DNA of 64,000 bases from Streptomyces kaniharaensis (GCF_009569385.1 NZ_WBOF01000001.1:3854001-3918000), one strand, 5' to 3'; numbered from the stretch's first letter, positions 1 through 8,379 are shown. A program made the numbers and translations. The notes: a model not told the origin generated them from the sequence alone.

Positions 1-369
1 CTGGTGCTCGCGGTGCAGAACACCGTGCCCCGGAACGAACTGGGCGCCGCCAGCTCGGTCGTCACGTTCTTCCGCACCATGGGCGGCGCGATGGGCGTCT
101 CCGCGCTGGGCGCGCTGATGACGAACAAGGTCGGCCACTACCTGGCGGAGAACCTGGCCGCCGCGCACATCCCGGCCGGGCGCGCGGTCGCCGGCGGCGG
201 CATCCCGGACCTGCACAAGCTGCCCGCCCAGGTCGTCCCGCTGGTGACGGACGCGTTCGGGCACGGCGTCGGCATGGTCTTCCTGTGCGCCGCGCCGTTC
301 GCACTGCTGGCCTTCGTCACCGTGCTGTTCATCCGGGAGACCGCGCTGAAGACCGACCAGCAGGGCTGA
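1..369 (+). CDS. MFS transporter, DHA2-like, C-terminal fragment (5' end outside window)
   Basis: The reading frame is open from base 1 to a TGA at 367-369 and gives the last 122 residues of a membrane transporter. The segment R-N-E-L-G-A-A-S-S with a following F-F-R-T-M-G-G-A-G pattern is typical of the late helices of 14-TM drug:H+ antiporters (DHA2, EmrB/QacA type), and a last hydrophobic helix lies at about residues 94-112 of the fragment, followed by a short charged tail. The true start lies upstream of the window, so substrate and full length cannot be judged. A strong hairpin follows 23 bases after the stop. Confidence 0.85.
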   Translation: MVLAVQNTVPRNELGAASSVVTFFRTMGGAMGVSALGALMTNKVGHYLAENLAAAHIPAGRAVAGGGIPDLHKLPAQVVPLVTDAFGHGVGMVFLCAAPFALLAFVTVLFIRETALKTDQQG

Positions 370-392
370 CGCGGGGATCGCGGGGACATGCG

Positions 393-428
393 AACGGGCC
401 GGGAGAGGTGATCCTCTCCCGGCCCGTT
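393..428. terminator. Bidirectional intrinsic terminator
   Basis: A perfect 16-bp inverted repeat (393-408 with 413-428, loop TGAT) lies between two convergent genes, the MFS fragment and the small membrane protein, and can end transcription from both sides. Confidence 0.85.
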
Positions 429-444
429 CCGTGCTTGCGCGCCG

Positions 445-693
445 TCACTGTCCGGCGATCAGCACCAGCCCGTAGACGACGGCCGCGGCGCAGACGCCGA
501 AGCAGGCGTACGCGCCGGCCAGTGCCAGCCGGCCGCTGCCGGCGGCCGGGGCCGCCTCGCCCTGGCGGGCGGTCAGCGCGGACTCGCGGCGGGACAGGGC
601 CAGGATGCCGAGCGCGAAGACCGCGACCACGGCGACGGTGATGCCGAAGCTGAAACCGGCGGTCTGGGCCAGGGCGTTCCACTTGATGTGCAT
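445..693 (-). CDS. Small membrane protein downstream of the phosphate transporter
   Basis: This is an 82-residue protein with two predicted transmembrane helices, at about residues 12-33 and 57-80, separated by a short charged segment. It starts 26 bases after the stop of the PiT transporter on the same strand, so the two are almost certainly co-transcribed. A small two-helix protein in this position is common next to PiT genes in Streptomyces, but no function is assigned. A role as accessory or regulator of the transporter is inference from position only. The ATG at 693 is the only plausible start. Confidence 0.8.
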   Translation of the reverse strand: MHIKWNALAQTAGFSFGITVAVVAVFALGILALSRRESALTARQGEAAPAAGSGRLALAGAYACFGVCAAAVVYGLVLIAGQ

Positions 694-719
694 GGTGTGT
701 GCTCCTCAGCCGTCGGCGC

Positions 720-1901
720 TCAGGCCGCGACCGTGGTCGAGGCGGGGGTGGGGGTGGCGGCCGGGCCCAGGTCGACGGGGATGGTCGCCTCCACCGCGGT
801 GACGTCGTTGACGTTGTCCGCGTCGACGGGCTGGCGGCGGGAGATCATCCACATCGCGCCCGAGCCGGTGACCAGGGCGGCGCCGACCAGCACCACGCCC
901 CAGGTGCCCTGCTGGGCCAGCAGCGCCGCGCCGCCGGAGACCAGGGCCGCGGCCGGCAGGGTCAGGCCCCAGGTGTAGACCATGCGGCGGACCAGGCTCC
1001 AGCGCAGCTCCGCCTTCGGGCCGCCGAGGCCGGCGCCCATGATGCCGCCGGAGCAGACCTGCGTGGTGGAGAGGCCGAAGCCCATGTGCGACGAGGTGAG
1101 GATGACGGTCGCGGCCGCCGACTCGGAGGCGAAGCCCTGCGGCGCCTGGATGTCCGCCAGGCCCTTGCCCATCGAGCGGATGATCCGCCAGCCGCCCATG
1201 TAGGTGCCGAGCGCGATCGCGGCGCCCGCGGAGACGATCACCCAGGTGGGGGGCAGCGCGCCCTTCGGCAGGGCGCCGACCGAGACCAGGGTCAGGGTGA
1301 TGATGCCCATCGTCTTCTGGGCGTCGTTGGTGCCGTGCGCGAGCGAGATCAGCGAGGACGAGAAGACCTGACCGGTCTTGAAGCCCTTGGTGGTGGCCGC
1401 GTCGTTGCCCTTGCGGGTGATCGCGTAGGCCAGCTTGGTGGCGCCCCAGGAGGCCAGGCCGGCGACGAACGGGGAGGCGATCGCCGGGATCAGGATCTTG
1501 GTGACCACGGTGTCGAAGTTGACGCCGTGCATGCCGACGCCCACGACGGTGGCGCCGATCAGGCCGCCGTACAGCGCGTGCGAGGAGCTGGACGGCAGAC
1601 CGCGCAGCCAGGTCAGCAGGTTCCACAGGATCGCGCCGACCAGGGCGGCGAAGATGATCTCGGGGTGGAGGCCCGTCTTCTCGTTGACGATGCCGCCGGA
1701 GATGGTGGTGGCGACCTTCACGGACAGGAACGCGCCCGCGAAGTTGAGGACGGCCGCGATGGCGACCGCGACCTTCGGCCGGAGGGCTCCCGTCGCGATG
1801 GAGGTGGCCATCGCGTTGGCGGTGTCGTGGAACCCGTTGGTGAAGTCGAAGGCGAGCGCCGTGATGATCACAACGGCCACCAGGAACGAGATGTGTTCCA
1901 T
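720..1901 (-). CDS. pit: Low-affinity inorganic phosphate transporter, PiT family
   Basis: A 393-residue integral membrane permease that imports phosphate, as a metal-phosphate complex, with H+ or Na+. The two inverted PiT signatures are present: G-F-H-D-T-A-N at residues 23-29 and G-T-N-D-A-Q-K at 190-196. About ten hydrophobic helices and a short Pro/Thr-rich C-terminus follow. I chose the ATG at 1901 because the protein then begins with the usual family start M-E-H-I; a TTG two codons upstream is possible, and neither has a clear Shine-Dalgarno box. A PHO-box-like sequence lies 64-81 bases upstream, so control by PhoP is likely. The small membrane protein gene follows at 26 bases. Confidence 0.95.
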   Translation of the reverse strand: MEHISFLVAVVIITALAFDFTNGFHDTANAMATSIATGALRPKVAVAIAAVLNFAGAFLSVKVATTISGGIVNEKTGLHPEIIFAALVGAILWNLLTWLRGLPSSSSHALYGGLIGATVVGVGMHGVNFDTVVTKILIPAIASPFVAGLASWGATKLAYAITRKGNDAATTKGFKTGQVFSSSLISLAHGTNDAQKTMGIITLTLVSVGALPKGALPPTWVIVSAGAAIALGTYMGGWRIIRSMGKGLADIQAPQGFASESAAATVILTSSHMGFGLSTTQVCSGGIMGAGLGGPKAELRWSLVRRMVYTWGLTLPAAALVSGGAALLAQQGTWGVVLVGAALVTGSGAMWMISRRQPVDADNVNDVTAVEATIPVDLGPAATPTPASTTVAA

Positions 1902-1964
1902 ACCCAAACAATCGTCGTAGTTGTCGCACGGACGTTGGTGTCGTTCGCGACCGTAGGCAGGTTT

Positions 1965-1982
1965 GGTAAACGGAAGGTGAAC
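1965..1982 (-). promoter_or_regulatory. PHO box (PhoP direct-repeat unit) upstream of pit
   Basis: On the minus strand the sequence reads GTTCACC-TTCC-GTTTACC. This is two 7-base units at the 11-base spacing known for Streptomyces PhoP binding, with one mismatch from the GTTCACC consensus in the second unit. It lies about 65-80 bases before the pit start. Confidence 0.65.
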
Positions 1983-2101
1983 TGGGCCGGGAATCGTGGT
2001 TCTGACGGTGTCGTGACAGTAGCCGAAAGCTTTCGCAGGAGTGAAGTAGGCCGCACTGAGCTGGGCATTGGCGAGGAACGTCCCGGTTCGGTGCGGTTTG
2101 G

Positions 2102-2117
2102 TGTGACCCGTCTCACA
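2102..2117 (+). promoter_or_regulatory. Crp consensus site upstream of NlpC/P60 hydrolase
   Basis: The sequence is TGTGA-CCCGTC-TCACA, an exact match to the TGTGA-N6-TCACA palindrome of the Crp/GlxR family in bacteria. It lies 132 bases upstream of the wall-hydrolase start. Confidence 0.55.
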
Positions 2118-2129
2118 GGCGAGCCCAAG

Positions 2130-2150
2130 AGATGAACGCAGAATTCATCT
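2130..2150 (+). promoter_or_regulatory. AT-rich inverted repeat in the NlpC/P60 leader
   Basis: AGATGAA and TTCATCT form a perfect 7-bp inverted repeat with a 7-base loop (2130-2136, 2144-2150). It stands out in GC-rich surroundings just downstream of the Crp-type site and could be an operator or a leader hairpin. No factor can be named. Confidence 0.3.
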
Positions 2151-2248
2151 TCCGGCGCTGGTGCGCTCTGTTTCCGACGGGTAACCCATGGGAGGATCGC
2201 CCAGGATCCGGGGAGCCCGGGACAGGGCAGGGCGGGGAGGACGAACCC

Positions 2249-3880
2249 ATGGGCGGGGCCAGACAGCGCACCGAGACGGCAGACGTACGACCGTGGGTGC
2301 GCGCCGCCCTCCGATGCGGAGCCGTCCTCGCGGCCGCCGCGCTGGCGCTCCCGCTCGCCACCCAGGCCGCGTACGCCGCCCCCGACCCCGGCAGGCCGGG
2401 TGTCACCGCGCCCACCGCGACCCCCGGCGACGACCCGCTCGCCGCCGCCAAGGCCACCCTCGGTCCGCTCCTCGACCAGCTGCACAACCTGTACCAGAGC
2501 GCCGAGGCCGCCACCGAGCAGTACAACGCCGCCGTCGCCAAGGTCGCCGAGCAGCAGGCCGCGCTGACCGACCTCCAGGGCCGGCTGGACCGCCAGCAGA
2601 AGCAGGTCGACGCCGGCACCGACGTCGCCTCCCAGCTCGCCGCCGCCCAGTACCGCAACGGCGCCACCTCCGCCTACGCCGAACTGCTGCTCTCCAAGGA
2701 TCCGTACGAGGCCGTCACCATCGCCGAACTGCTCGCCGCCGCCAGCCGCTCGCAGTCCGAGTTCCTTGACCGGCTCAAGAGCGACCGCGACGCGCTCGCC
2801 GGGCTGAAGAAGCAGACCGAGGACGCCCTCAACACCTCCCGGACGCTGGTCGCCCAGCAGGAGGCCGCCAAGGCCAAGGTCGCCACCGACCTCGCCGCCG
2901 TCGAGCAGCTGGTCTCCTCGCTCACCGGCGCCCAGCGCGCCGAACTGGAGAAGCTGGAGAAGGCGAAGGCCGACGAGGCCCAGCTCGCCCTCCTCGCCTC
3001 CGGTGCCCTCGGCAAGGGCGAGCGCACCCCCTCGCTGGCCGGCCGCGCCGCCGTCTCGTTCGCGCTCGCCCAGCTCAACAAGCCCTACCTGTGGGGTGGC
3101 ATCGGCCCGGACGCCTACGACTGCTCCGGCCTCACCTCGCAGGCCTGGCTGCACGCCGGGAAGCCGATCCCGCGCACCAGCCAGGAGCAGTGGGCGGAGC
3201 TCCAGCACATCCCGCTGAACCAGATCCGCCCCGGCGACCTCGTCATCTACTTCCAGGGCGCCACGCACGTCGCGATGTACATCGGCGGCGGGCTGATCGT
3301 CCAGGCTCCCCGGCCGGGTGCCGTGATCAAGGTCTCGCCGATCGGCTCGATGCCGATCCTCGGGGCCGTCCGGCCCGACCCGTCCGGGGCGGCCGACGAG
3401 GCCGGCGGCGCCTGGAAGGTGCCCGACCTGCCGACCGGCTGGGACACCGTCACCCCGATCGCCCCGACGCCGGCCGAGCAGCGGCCGCCCGTCCCGGCCA
3501 ACGGCGCGCCGACCGCCCCCGGCACGCCGGCCCCGACCCCGGGCACACCGTCGACCACGCCGGGGACGCCGTCCGGCACCGGCACGCCGTCGGGCACCGG
3601 CACGCCGTCCGGCACGGGCTCGCCCAGCGGGACGGGTTCGCCGAGCGGGACGGGTTCGCCGTCGACCACGCCGTCCGGCACCGGCACGCCGACGCCCGGC
3701 GGGACGGGCACCTCGACCGCGACCCAGACGCCCACCGGCACGCCCACCCCGACCGGCACCGGCACCCCGGCCAAGACCGGGACCGTCTCGCCCACCGCGA
3801 CGGGTACGGGCTCCGCGAGCGCCTCGGCGCCGGGCAGCCCCACGGCGACGCTCCCGCTCATCGGCGGTCTGCTGCCCTGA
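2249..3880 (+). CDS. Secreted NlpC/P60 peptidoglycan endopeptidase
   Basis: A 543-residue exported wall hydrolase predicted to cut peptide bonds in peptidoglycan stems. Order of parts: signal peptide with hydrophobic core at about 20-40 and cleavage near A-Y-A-A (42-44); an Ala/Gln-rich coiled-coil region (about 75-265) that in this family keeps the enzyme inactive or positions it; NlpC/P60 domain (about 266-390) with the catalytic Cys at 292 in Y-D-C-S-G and a His at 340 in T-H-V-A-M; and a Pro/Thr/Ser/Gly tail (about 405-543) with hexapeptide repeats. The ATG at 2249 is preferred over the in-frame ATG at 2132 because GGGGAGG lies 8 bases upstream and the signal peptide then starts correctly. 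It is divergent from pit and followed by a terminator. Confidence 0.93.
   Translation: MGGARQRTETADVRPWVRAALRCGAVLAAAALALPLATQAAYAAPDPGRPGVTAPTATPGDDPLAAAKATLGPLLDQLHNLYQSAEAATEQYNAAVAKVAEQQAALTDLQGRLDRQQKQVDAGTDVASQLAAAQYRNGATSAYAELLLSKDPYEAVTIAELLAAASRSQSEFLDRLKSDRDALAGLKKQTEDALNTSRTLVAQQEAAKAKVATDLAAVEQLVSSLTGAQRAELEKLEKAKADEAQLALLASGALGKGERTPSLAGRAAVSFALAQLNKPYLWGGIGPDAYDCSGLTSQAWLHAGKPIPRTSQEQWAELQHIPLNQIRPGDLVIYFQGATHVAMYIGGGLIVQAPRPGAVIKVSPIGSMPILGAVRPDPSGAADEAGGAWKVPDLPTGWDTVTPIAPTPAEQRPPVPANGAPTAPGTPAPTPGTPSTTPGTPSGTGTPSGTGTPSGTGSPSGTGSPSGTGSPSTTPSGTGTPTPGGTGTSTATQTPTGTPTPTGTGTPAKTGTVSPTATGTGSASASAPGSPTATLPLIGGLLP
3569..3658 (+). repeat. 18-bp tandem repeat in the hydrolase tail
   Basis: Five consecutive 18-base units encode P-S-G-T-G-(T/S) hexapeptides (residues 441-470 of the hydrolase). 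The third bases vary between units, so the repeat is maintained at protein level as well as by duplication. Confidence 0.85.
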
Positions 3881-3889
3881 CGCTGTACG

Positions 3890-3929
3890 CGAAGGCCGCC
3901 CGACGTCCGGTGACGTGGGGCGGCCTTCG
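3890..3929. terminator. Intrinsic terminator between convergent genes
   Basis: An 11-bp perfect inverted repeat (3890-3900 with 3919-3929) lies between the hydrolase stop and the stop of the convergent molybdoenzyme gene. Confidence 0.75.
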
Positions 3930-3953
3930 TGCTGTCCGGGGCGCGGTGCCCGA

Positions 3954-6251
3954 TCAGGAGTGCGCGTGCGCGGGGGCGGCGCCGCTGTCCGGCTCGAAGC
4001 GGACGACGATCGCCTTCGACGTGGGCGTGTTGCTGATGTCGGCGGTGGAGTCGAGCGGGACGAGCACGTTCGTCTCGGGGTAGTACGCCGCCGCGCCGCC
4101 GCGGGCCACCGGGTAGTGGACCACCTTGAAGTGCGGGGCGCGGCGCTCGGCGCCGTCCTTCCACTCGCTCACCAGGTCGACGTACGCACCCTCGGCCAGG
4201 CCCAGTTCGGCGGCGTCGGCCGGGTTGACCAGGACCACCCGGCGGCCGCCCTTGATGCCGCGGTAGCGGTCGTCGAGGCCGTAGATCGTGGTGTTGTACT
4301 GGTCGTGCGAGCGCAGCGTCTGGAGCAGCAGGCGGCCCGACGGGACCTCGGGGGCGGTCAGCGGGTTGACGGTGAAGTTCGCCTTGCCGGTCGCGGTGGG
4401 GAAGGTGCGGGAGTCGCGCGGGCCGTGCGGGAGGGTGAAGCCGCCGGGGCGGCGCACCTTCTGGTTGTAGTCCTCGAAGCCCGGGACGACCCGGGCGATC
4501 CGGTCCCGCAGGGTGTCGTACTCGGCGGCGAAGTCCTCCCACGGCACGCTGTCCTCGGCGCCGAGGGTGGTGCGGGCGAGGCGGCAGATGATCGCGACCT
4601 CGGAGAGCAGGCCGGGTGCCGGCGGCAGGCCGCCGCGGGAGGAGTGGACCTGGCCCATCGAGTCCTCGACGCTGACGAACTGGGCGCCGTGGCTGGTGAC
4701 GTCCCGGTCGGTACGGCCGAGGGTGGGCAGGATCAGCGCCCGCGCGCCGGTGATCACGTGCGAGCGGTTGAGCTTGGTGGAGACGTGCACGCTCAGCCGG
4801 CAGCGGCGCATCGCGGCCTCGGTGACGTCGGTGTCCGGGGTGGCCGCGACGAAGTTGCCGCCCATCGCGAAGAACACCTTGACCCTGCCGTCACGCATCG
4901 CGCGGATGGTGTCCACCGAGTCGAGGCCGTGCGCGCGCGGCGGTTCGAAGCCGAACTCCTTGCCCAGCGCGTCGAGGAAGGCCTTGCTCGGCCGCTCGAA
5001 GATGCCCATCGTCCGGTCGCCCTGGACGTTGCTGTGCCCGCGCACCGGGCAGACCCCGGCGCCGGGGCGGCCGACGTTGCCGCGCAGCAGCAGGAAGTTG
5101 ACCACCTCGCGGATGGTGGGGACGGCGTGCTTGTGCTGGGTGAGGCCCATCGCCCAGCAGACGATGATCTTCTTGGAGGCCAGCACCAGGCGGCCGAGCT
5201 CCTCGATCTGCTCCCACGGCAGGCCGGTCGCGGCGAGGACCGCGTCCCGGTCGGTCTCGCGGACCTGGGCCTCGAACTCCTCGAAGCCGTGGCAGTGCTC
5301 GGCGACGAACGCGCGGTCGACGCCGTCCTGCTCCAGGACGATCCGGTTCAGCGCGCGGAAGAGCGCCAGGTCACCGCCGAGGCGGATCTGCAGGAACAGG
5401 TCGGTCAGCTTGGTGCCGTGGCCGACCAGGCCGCGGGCGTGCTGCGGGTTCTTGAACCGTTCCAGGCCCGCCTCCGGCAGCGGGTTGACGCTGACGATCG
5501 TGGCGCCGGCCCGCTTGGCGCGCTCCAGCGCCGAGAGCATCCGGGGGTGGTTGGTGCCGGGGTTCTGGCCGGCCACGATGATCAGGTCGGCCTGGTAGAG
5601 GTCCTTCAGGCTCACGCTGCCCTTGCCGACGCCGAGCGTCTCGGTCAGCGCCGAACCGGACGACTCGTGGCACATGTTGGAGCAGTCCGGCAGGTTGTTG
5701 GTGCCGAGCCGGCGGGCGAACAGCTGGTAGGCGAAGGCGGCCTCGTTGCTGGTCCGGCCCGAGGTGTAGAAGGCGGCGCCGTCCGGGGTGTCCAGGGCCC
5801 GCAGCTCCTCGGCGATCAGCGCGAAGGCGTCGTCCCAGGAGATCGGCGCGTAGTGGGTGGCGCCCTCGTCGAGCAGCATCGGCTGGGTGAGCCGGCCCTG
5901 CTGGCCGAGCCAGTAGCCGGAGCGGTCGGCCAGCTCGGCGACGGGGTGCGCGGCGAAGAAGTCGGCGTGGATCCGGCGCTCGGTGGCCTCCTCGGCGACG
6001 GCCTTGGCGCCGTTCTCGCAGAACTCGGCGGTGTGCGTCCGGTCCGGTTCCGGCCAAGCGCAGCCGGGGCAGTCGAAGCCGTTCGGCTGGTTCACCTTGA
6101 GCAGGGTGGCCATCGTCCGGCGGGCGCCCATCTGCTCGGCGGCCATCCGCAGGCTGTGCCCGACCGCGGGCAGCCCGGCCGCCGCGTGCTGGGGCGCGGA
6201 CACCTCGGGGGCGTCCTGCACCGGATCGCTCTGCGGGGCCTGCTTGGCCAT
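3954..6251 (-). CDS. FdhF/YdeP-family molybdopterin oxidoreductase
   Basis: A 765-residue cytoplasmic protein of the formate-dehydrogenase-like molybdopterin family. The N-terminal D-C-P-G-C-A-W-P-E-P segment (60-69) is the mark of the YdeP subgroup, whose members are generally regarded as lacking the [4Fe-4S] cluster of true formate dehydrogenases. The length fits YdeP (about 760). The C-terminal part has the R-S-H-D-Q-Y-N-T molybdopterin-dinucleotide-binding segment. The start ATG at 6251 has GAGGAG just upstream; an extended frame to 6500 has no ribosome site. The physiological substrate of YdeP proteins is unknown; E. coli YdeP affects acid resistance. It appears monocistronic, convergent with the NlpC/P60 gene and divergent from the kinase gene. 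Confidence 0.9.
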   Translation of the reverse strand: MAKQAPQSDPVQDAPEVSAPQHAAAGLPAVGHSLRMAAEQMGARRTMATLLKVNQPNGFDCPGCAWPEPDRTHTAEFCENGAKAVAEEATERRIHADFFAAHPVAELADRSGYWLGQQGRLTQPMLLDEGATHYAPISWDDAFALIAEELRALDTPDGAAFYTSGRTSNEAAFAYQLFARRLGTNNLPDCSNMCHESSGSALTETLGVGKGSVSLKDLYQADLIIVAGQNPGTNHPRMLSALERAKRAGATIVSVNPLPEAGLERFKNPQHARGLVGHGTKLTDLFLQIRLGGDLALFRALNRIVLEQDGVDRAFVAEHCHGFEEFEAQVRETDRDAVLAATGLPWEQIEELGRLVLASKKIIVCWAMGLTQHKHAVPTIREVVNFLLLRGNVGRPGAGVCPVRGHSNVQGDRTMGIFERPSKAFLDALGKEFGFEPPRAHGLDSVDTIRAMRDGRVKVFFAMGGNFVAATPDTDVTEAAMRRCRLSVHVSTKLNRSHVITGARALILPTLGRTDRDVTSHGAQFVSVEDSMGQVHSSRGGLPPAPGLLSEVAIICRLARTTLGAEDSVPWEDFAAEYDTLRDRIARVVPGFEDYNQKVRRPGGFTLPHGPRDSRTFPTATGKANFTVNPLTAPEVPSGRLLLQTLRSHDQYNTTIYGLDDRYRGIKGGRRVVLVNPADAAELGLAEGAYVDLVSEWKDGAERRAPHFKVVHYPVARGGAAAYYPETNVLVPLDSTADISNTPTSKAIVVRFEPDSGAAPAHAHS

Positions 6252-6498
6252 GACTGCGCTCCTCGGCTCTGTTCGTCGAACCCGCCGCACCGTCGCGGGG
6301 GCTCGCCCCCATCCTTCCACCTGGGGGAAAGGAGGGGGAGGGCCGCCCGTGCACGAGGCGGCGGCAAGGGGCGGCCGGGCACGCCCCGCCCGGAGCCGCG
6401 ATTGTTCACCCGCCGGCCCGCCCCCGCCGCTATCGTGACCCCGCCGGCGGTGCACGCCGGGCGAACACCGGGCGCACCCGGTGGACTTGGGGGAAGGC

Positions 6499-7725
6499 AT
6501 GCGGGCGGGTGACGTACTCGACGGCCGCTACCGGCTGGAGGAGACGCTCGGCCGGGGCGGGTTCGGCGTGGTCTGGCGGGCCACCGACCTGCGGCTCGTC
6601 CGGAACGTCGCGGTCAAGGTGCTGCTGGAGGAGCACGCGGCCGACGGGGAGGCGGTCGGCCGGTTCATCCGCGAGGCCCGGACGGCCGGCGGCCTCGCCA
6701 GCCCGCACATCGTCACCGTGCACGACTTCGGCCGGGTGCCGACCCCGTCCGGGGAGACCCACTACCTGGTCATGGAGCTGGTCCGGGGCCGCTCGCTCGC
6801 CGACCTCCTCAAGGACGGCGTCCCGAGCTCGGAGGACGCCCTGCGGTGGACGCGCCACGTGTGCCGGGCGCTGGACGCCGCGCACCGCTGCGGCGTCGTC
6901 CACCGCGATATCAAGCCCGAGAACGTCATGATCGCGGAGGACACCGGCAAGGCCAAGGTGCTGGACTTCGGCATCGCGCGCCTGCTCACCCAGTCCGCCG
7001 TGCTCACCTCGACCGGCAACGTGGTCGGCACCGTGCCCTACCTGGCCCCCGAGTGCTGGTCCGGCGCCGGCGCGGACAGCCGGGCCGACCTCTACGCGCT
7101 CGGGGTCATGCTGTACGAACTCTGCACCGGCCGGAGGCCGTTCCGCGCCGCGTCGGCCGCCGAGTACATGTACAAGCACCTGGAGGAGACCCCGGCCGGG
7201 GTCCGCACCGCCGACCCGGCCCTGGGCGAGCTGATCGCCGAACTGCTCGCCAAGAACCCCGCCGACCGGCCCGCCGACGCCGCCGAGGTGCACCGCCGGC
7301 TGCGCGCCGTCCGGCCCGGCGTGCTCGACCACGACGACCCCAGCCCGGAGCAGCTGCGCCGGCGCGCCGACCAGGCCTGGCGGCTCGGCGCGGACGGTGC
7401 GCCCGGGCAGGCCGTCGCCGTGCTGCCGGGGATCATCCGCGACCTCGCGCGGATCTGCGGCCCGGCCGACCTCCGAACCCTGCGCACCTGCCACGACCTG
7501 GCGATCTGGCTGGCCCGGGACGGCAGCCGGGGCGCCGCCGTGGCATTGCTGCGCGAGCTGGTCCCGGTCCTCGCCGACGCCCCGGACGCCCGTGCCGACG
7601 CGCTGCGCGACCTCGACCACTGGCACCGCGAGATCTCCCGCGGGGGCCCGGGCGCCGTGCCAGCCGTCGAGGGCCGTCCGCTAAGCCTCGCGGGTCTGCT
7701 CGGCGGCGGCCCGCAGAGCGGCTGA
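6499..7725 (+). CDS. Eukaryotic-type serine/threonine protein kinase (soluble)
   Basis: A 408-residue Hanks-type kinase. All main motifs are visible: glycine loop G-R-G-G-F-G (18-23), ATP lysine K40, H-R-D-I-K-P-E-N (135-142), D-F-G (156-158) and Y-L-A-P-E (181-185). The kinase domain ends near 280. The rest (about 290-408) is an Arg/Ala-rich helical segment that looks like degenerate tetratricopeptide helices. There is no transmembrane helix and no PASTA domain, so it is a cytosolic kinase unlike PknB. ATG 6499 with GGGGGAAGG immediately upstream is chosen; an in-frame GTG at 6481 is possible. Its last 45 bases overlap the 3' end of the convergent MBL-fold gene. Targets are unknown. Confidence 0.92.
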   Translation: MRAGDVLDGRYRLEETLGRGGFGVVWRATDLRLVRNVAVKVLLEEHAADGEAVGRFIREARTAGGLASPHIVTVHDFGRVPTPSGETHYLVMELVRGRSLADLLKDGVPSSEDALRWTRHVCRALDAAHRCGVVHRDIKPENVMIAEDTGKAKVLDFGIARLLTQSAVLTSTGNVVGTVPYLAPECWSGAGADSRADLYALGVMLYELCTGRRPFRAASAAEYMYKHLEETPAGVRTADPALGELIAELLAKNPADRPADAAEVHRRLRAVRPGVLDHDDPSPEQLRRRADQAWRLGADGAPGQAVAVLPGIIRDLARICGPADLRTLRTCHDLAIWLARDGSRGAAVALLRELVPVLADAPDARADALRDLDHWHREISRGGPGAVPAVEGRPLSLAGLLGGGPQSG

Positions 7726-8379
7726 GGCGCCCTCGGCGATCGGGTCGCCGTGCCCGAACACGGCCGTGGTGACGGGCAGTTCGGCCAGCCTGTGGAAGGA
7801 GTCGAGGGCCCGGGCCGGGTCGGTGTGGAACACCCCGGGCATGGTCCGCCCGCCGACGTTGGCGACGGTGTCCCCGGTGAACAGCACCCCGGGCCCGGGC
7901 AGGTGCAGCGCGATGCTGCCGTCGGTGTGGCCGGGCACGTGGACGACCACCGCACCGCCGCCGAGGTCCAGCACGTCGCCGTCCTCGACCTCGCGGTGCA
8001 CCGGGCACGGCTCGGCCGGCGGCATCGGCGGCAGGCCGTCCCAGATCTCCTGCTCGAACGGGCTCAGCATCGGCGGCTGCGGCTCCTGCTCGCCGCGGAT
8101 CACCGGCGCGTCCAGCCGGTGCGCGACCACCTCGGCGTCCCAGCGCCGCGCGAGCTCCGCGGCCGACCCGGTGTGGTCGGGGTGGTGGTGCGTCAGCACG
8201 ACGTACCGCAGCGCCGCCGGATCCAGCCCGGCCGCCCGGATCCCCTCCTCGATACCGTCCGCCGACCCGGCGATCCCGGTGTCGACCAGCGTCAGCCCGT
8301 CCTCGTCCCGCCACAGGTAGGCGGTCCCGAAGTCCAGTGCGATCATGTACAACTCGGTTCGTACCCGCGTGATCTCCAT
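7681..8379 (-). CDS. MBL-fold metallo-hydrolase
   Basis: A 232-residue metallo-beta-lactamase-fold protein. The zinc motif H-H-H-P-D-H is at 64-69, further metal ligands are likely at the G-H-T-D-G and F-G-H-G-D histidines, and the overall pattern fits glyoxalase II-like or quorum-quenching lactonase-like hydrolases; the substrate cannot be told from sequence. The ATG at 8379 has AGGA about 8 bases upstream; the in-frame extension to 8466 is rich in arginine and lacks a ribosome site. The 3' end overlaps the kinase gene by 45 bases in the convergent orientation. A perfect 13-bp direct repeat lies in the upstream region. Confidence 0.9.
   Translation of the reverse strand: MEITRVRTELYMIALDFGTAYLWRDEDGLTLVDTGIAGSADGIEEGIRAAGLDPAALRYVVLTHHHPDHTGSAAELARRWDAEVVAHRLDAPVIRGEQEPQPPMLSPFEQEIWDGLPPMPPAEPCPVHREVEDGDVLDLGGGAVVVHVPGHTDGSIALHLPGPGVLFTGDTVANVGGRTMPGVFHTDPARALDSFHRLAELPVTTAVFGHGDPIAEGASAALRAAAEQTREA

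Noticed and set aside
1902..2248. c-di-AMP (ydaO) riboswitch before the NlpC/P60 gene
   Set aside because: Streptomyces wall-hydrolase genes often have one, but I could not find its conserved segments in this leader.
3915..6512. 865-codon open frame antisense to the YdeP-type gene
   Set aside because: It mirrors the codon bias of the real gene on the other strand, has low-complexity Arg/Val/Gly-rich product and no ribosome site.
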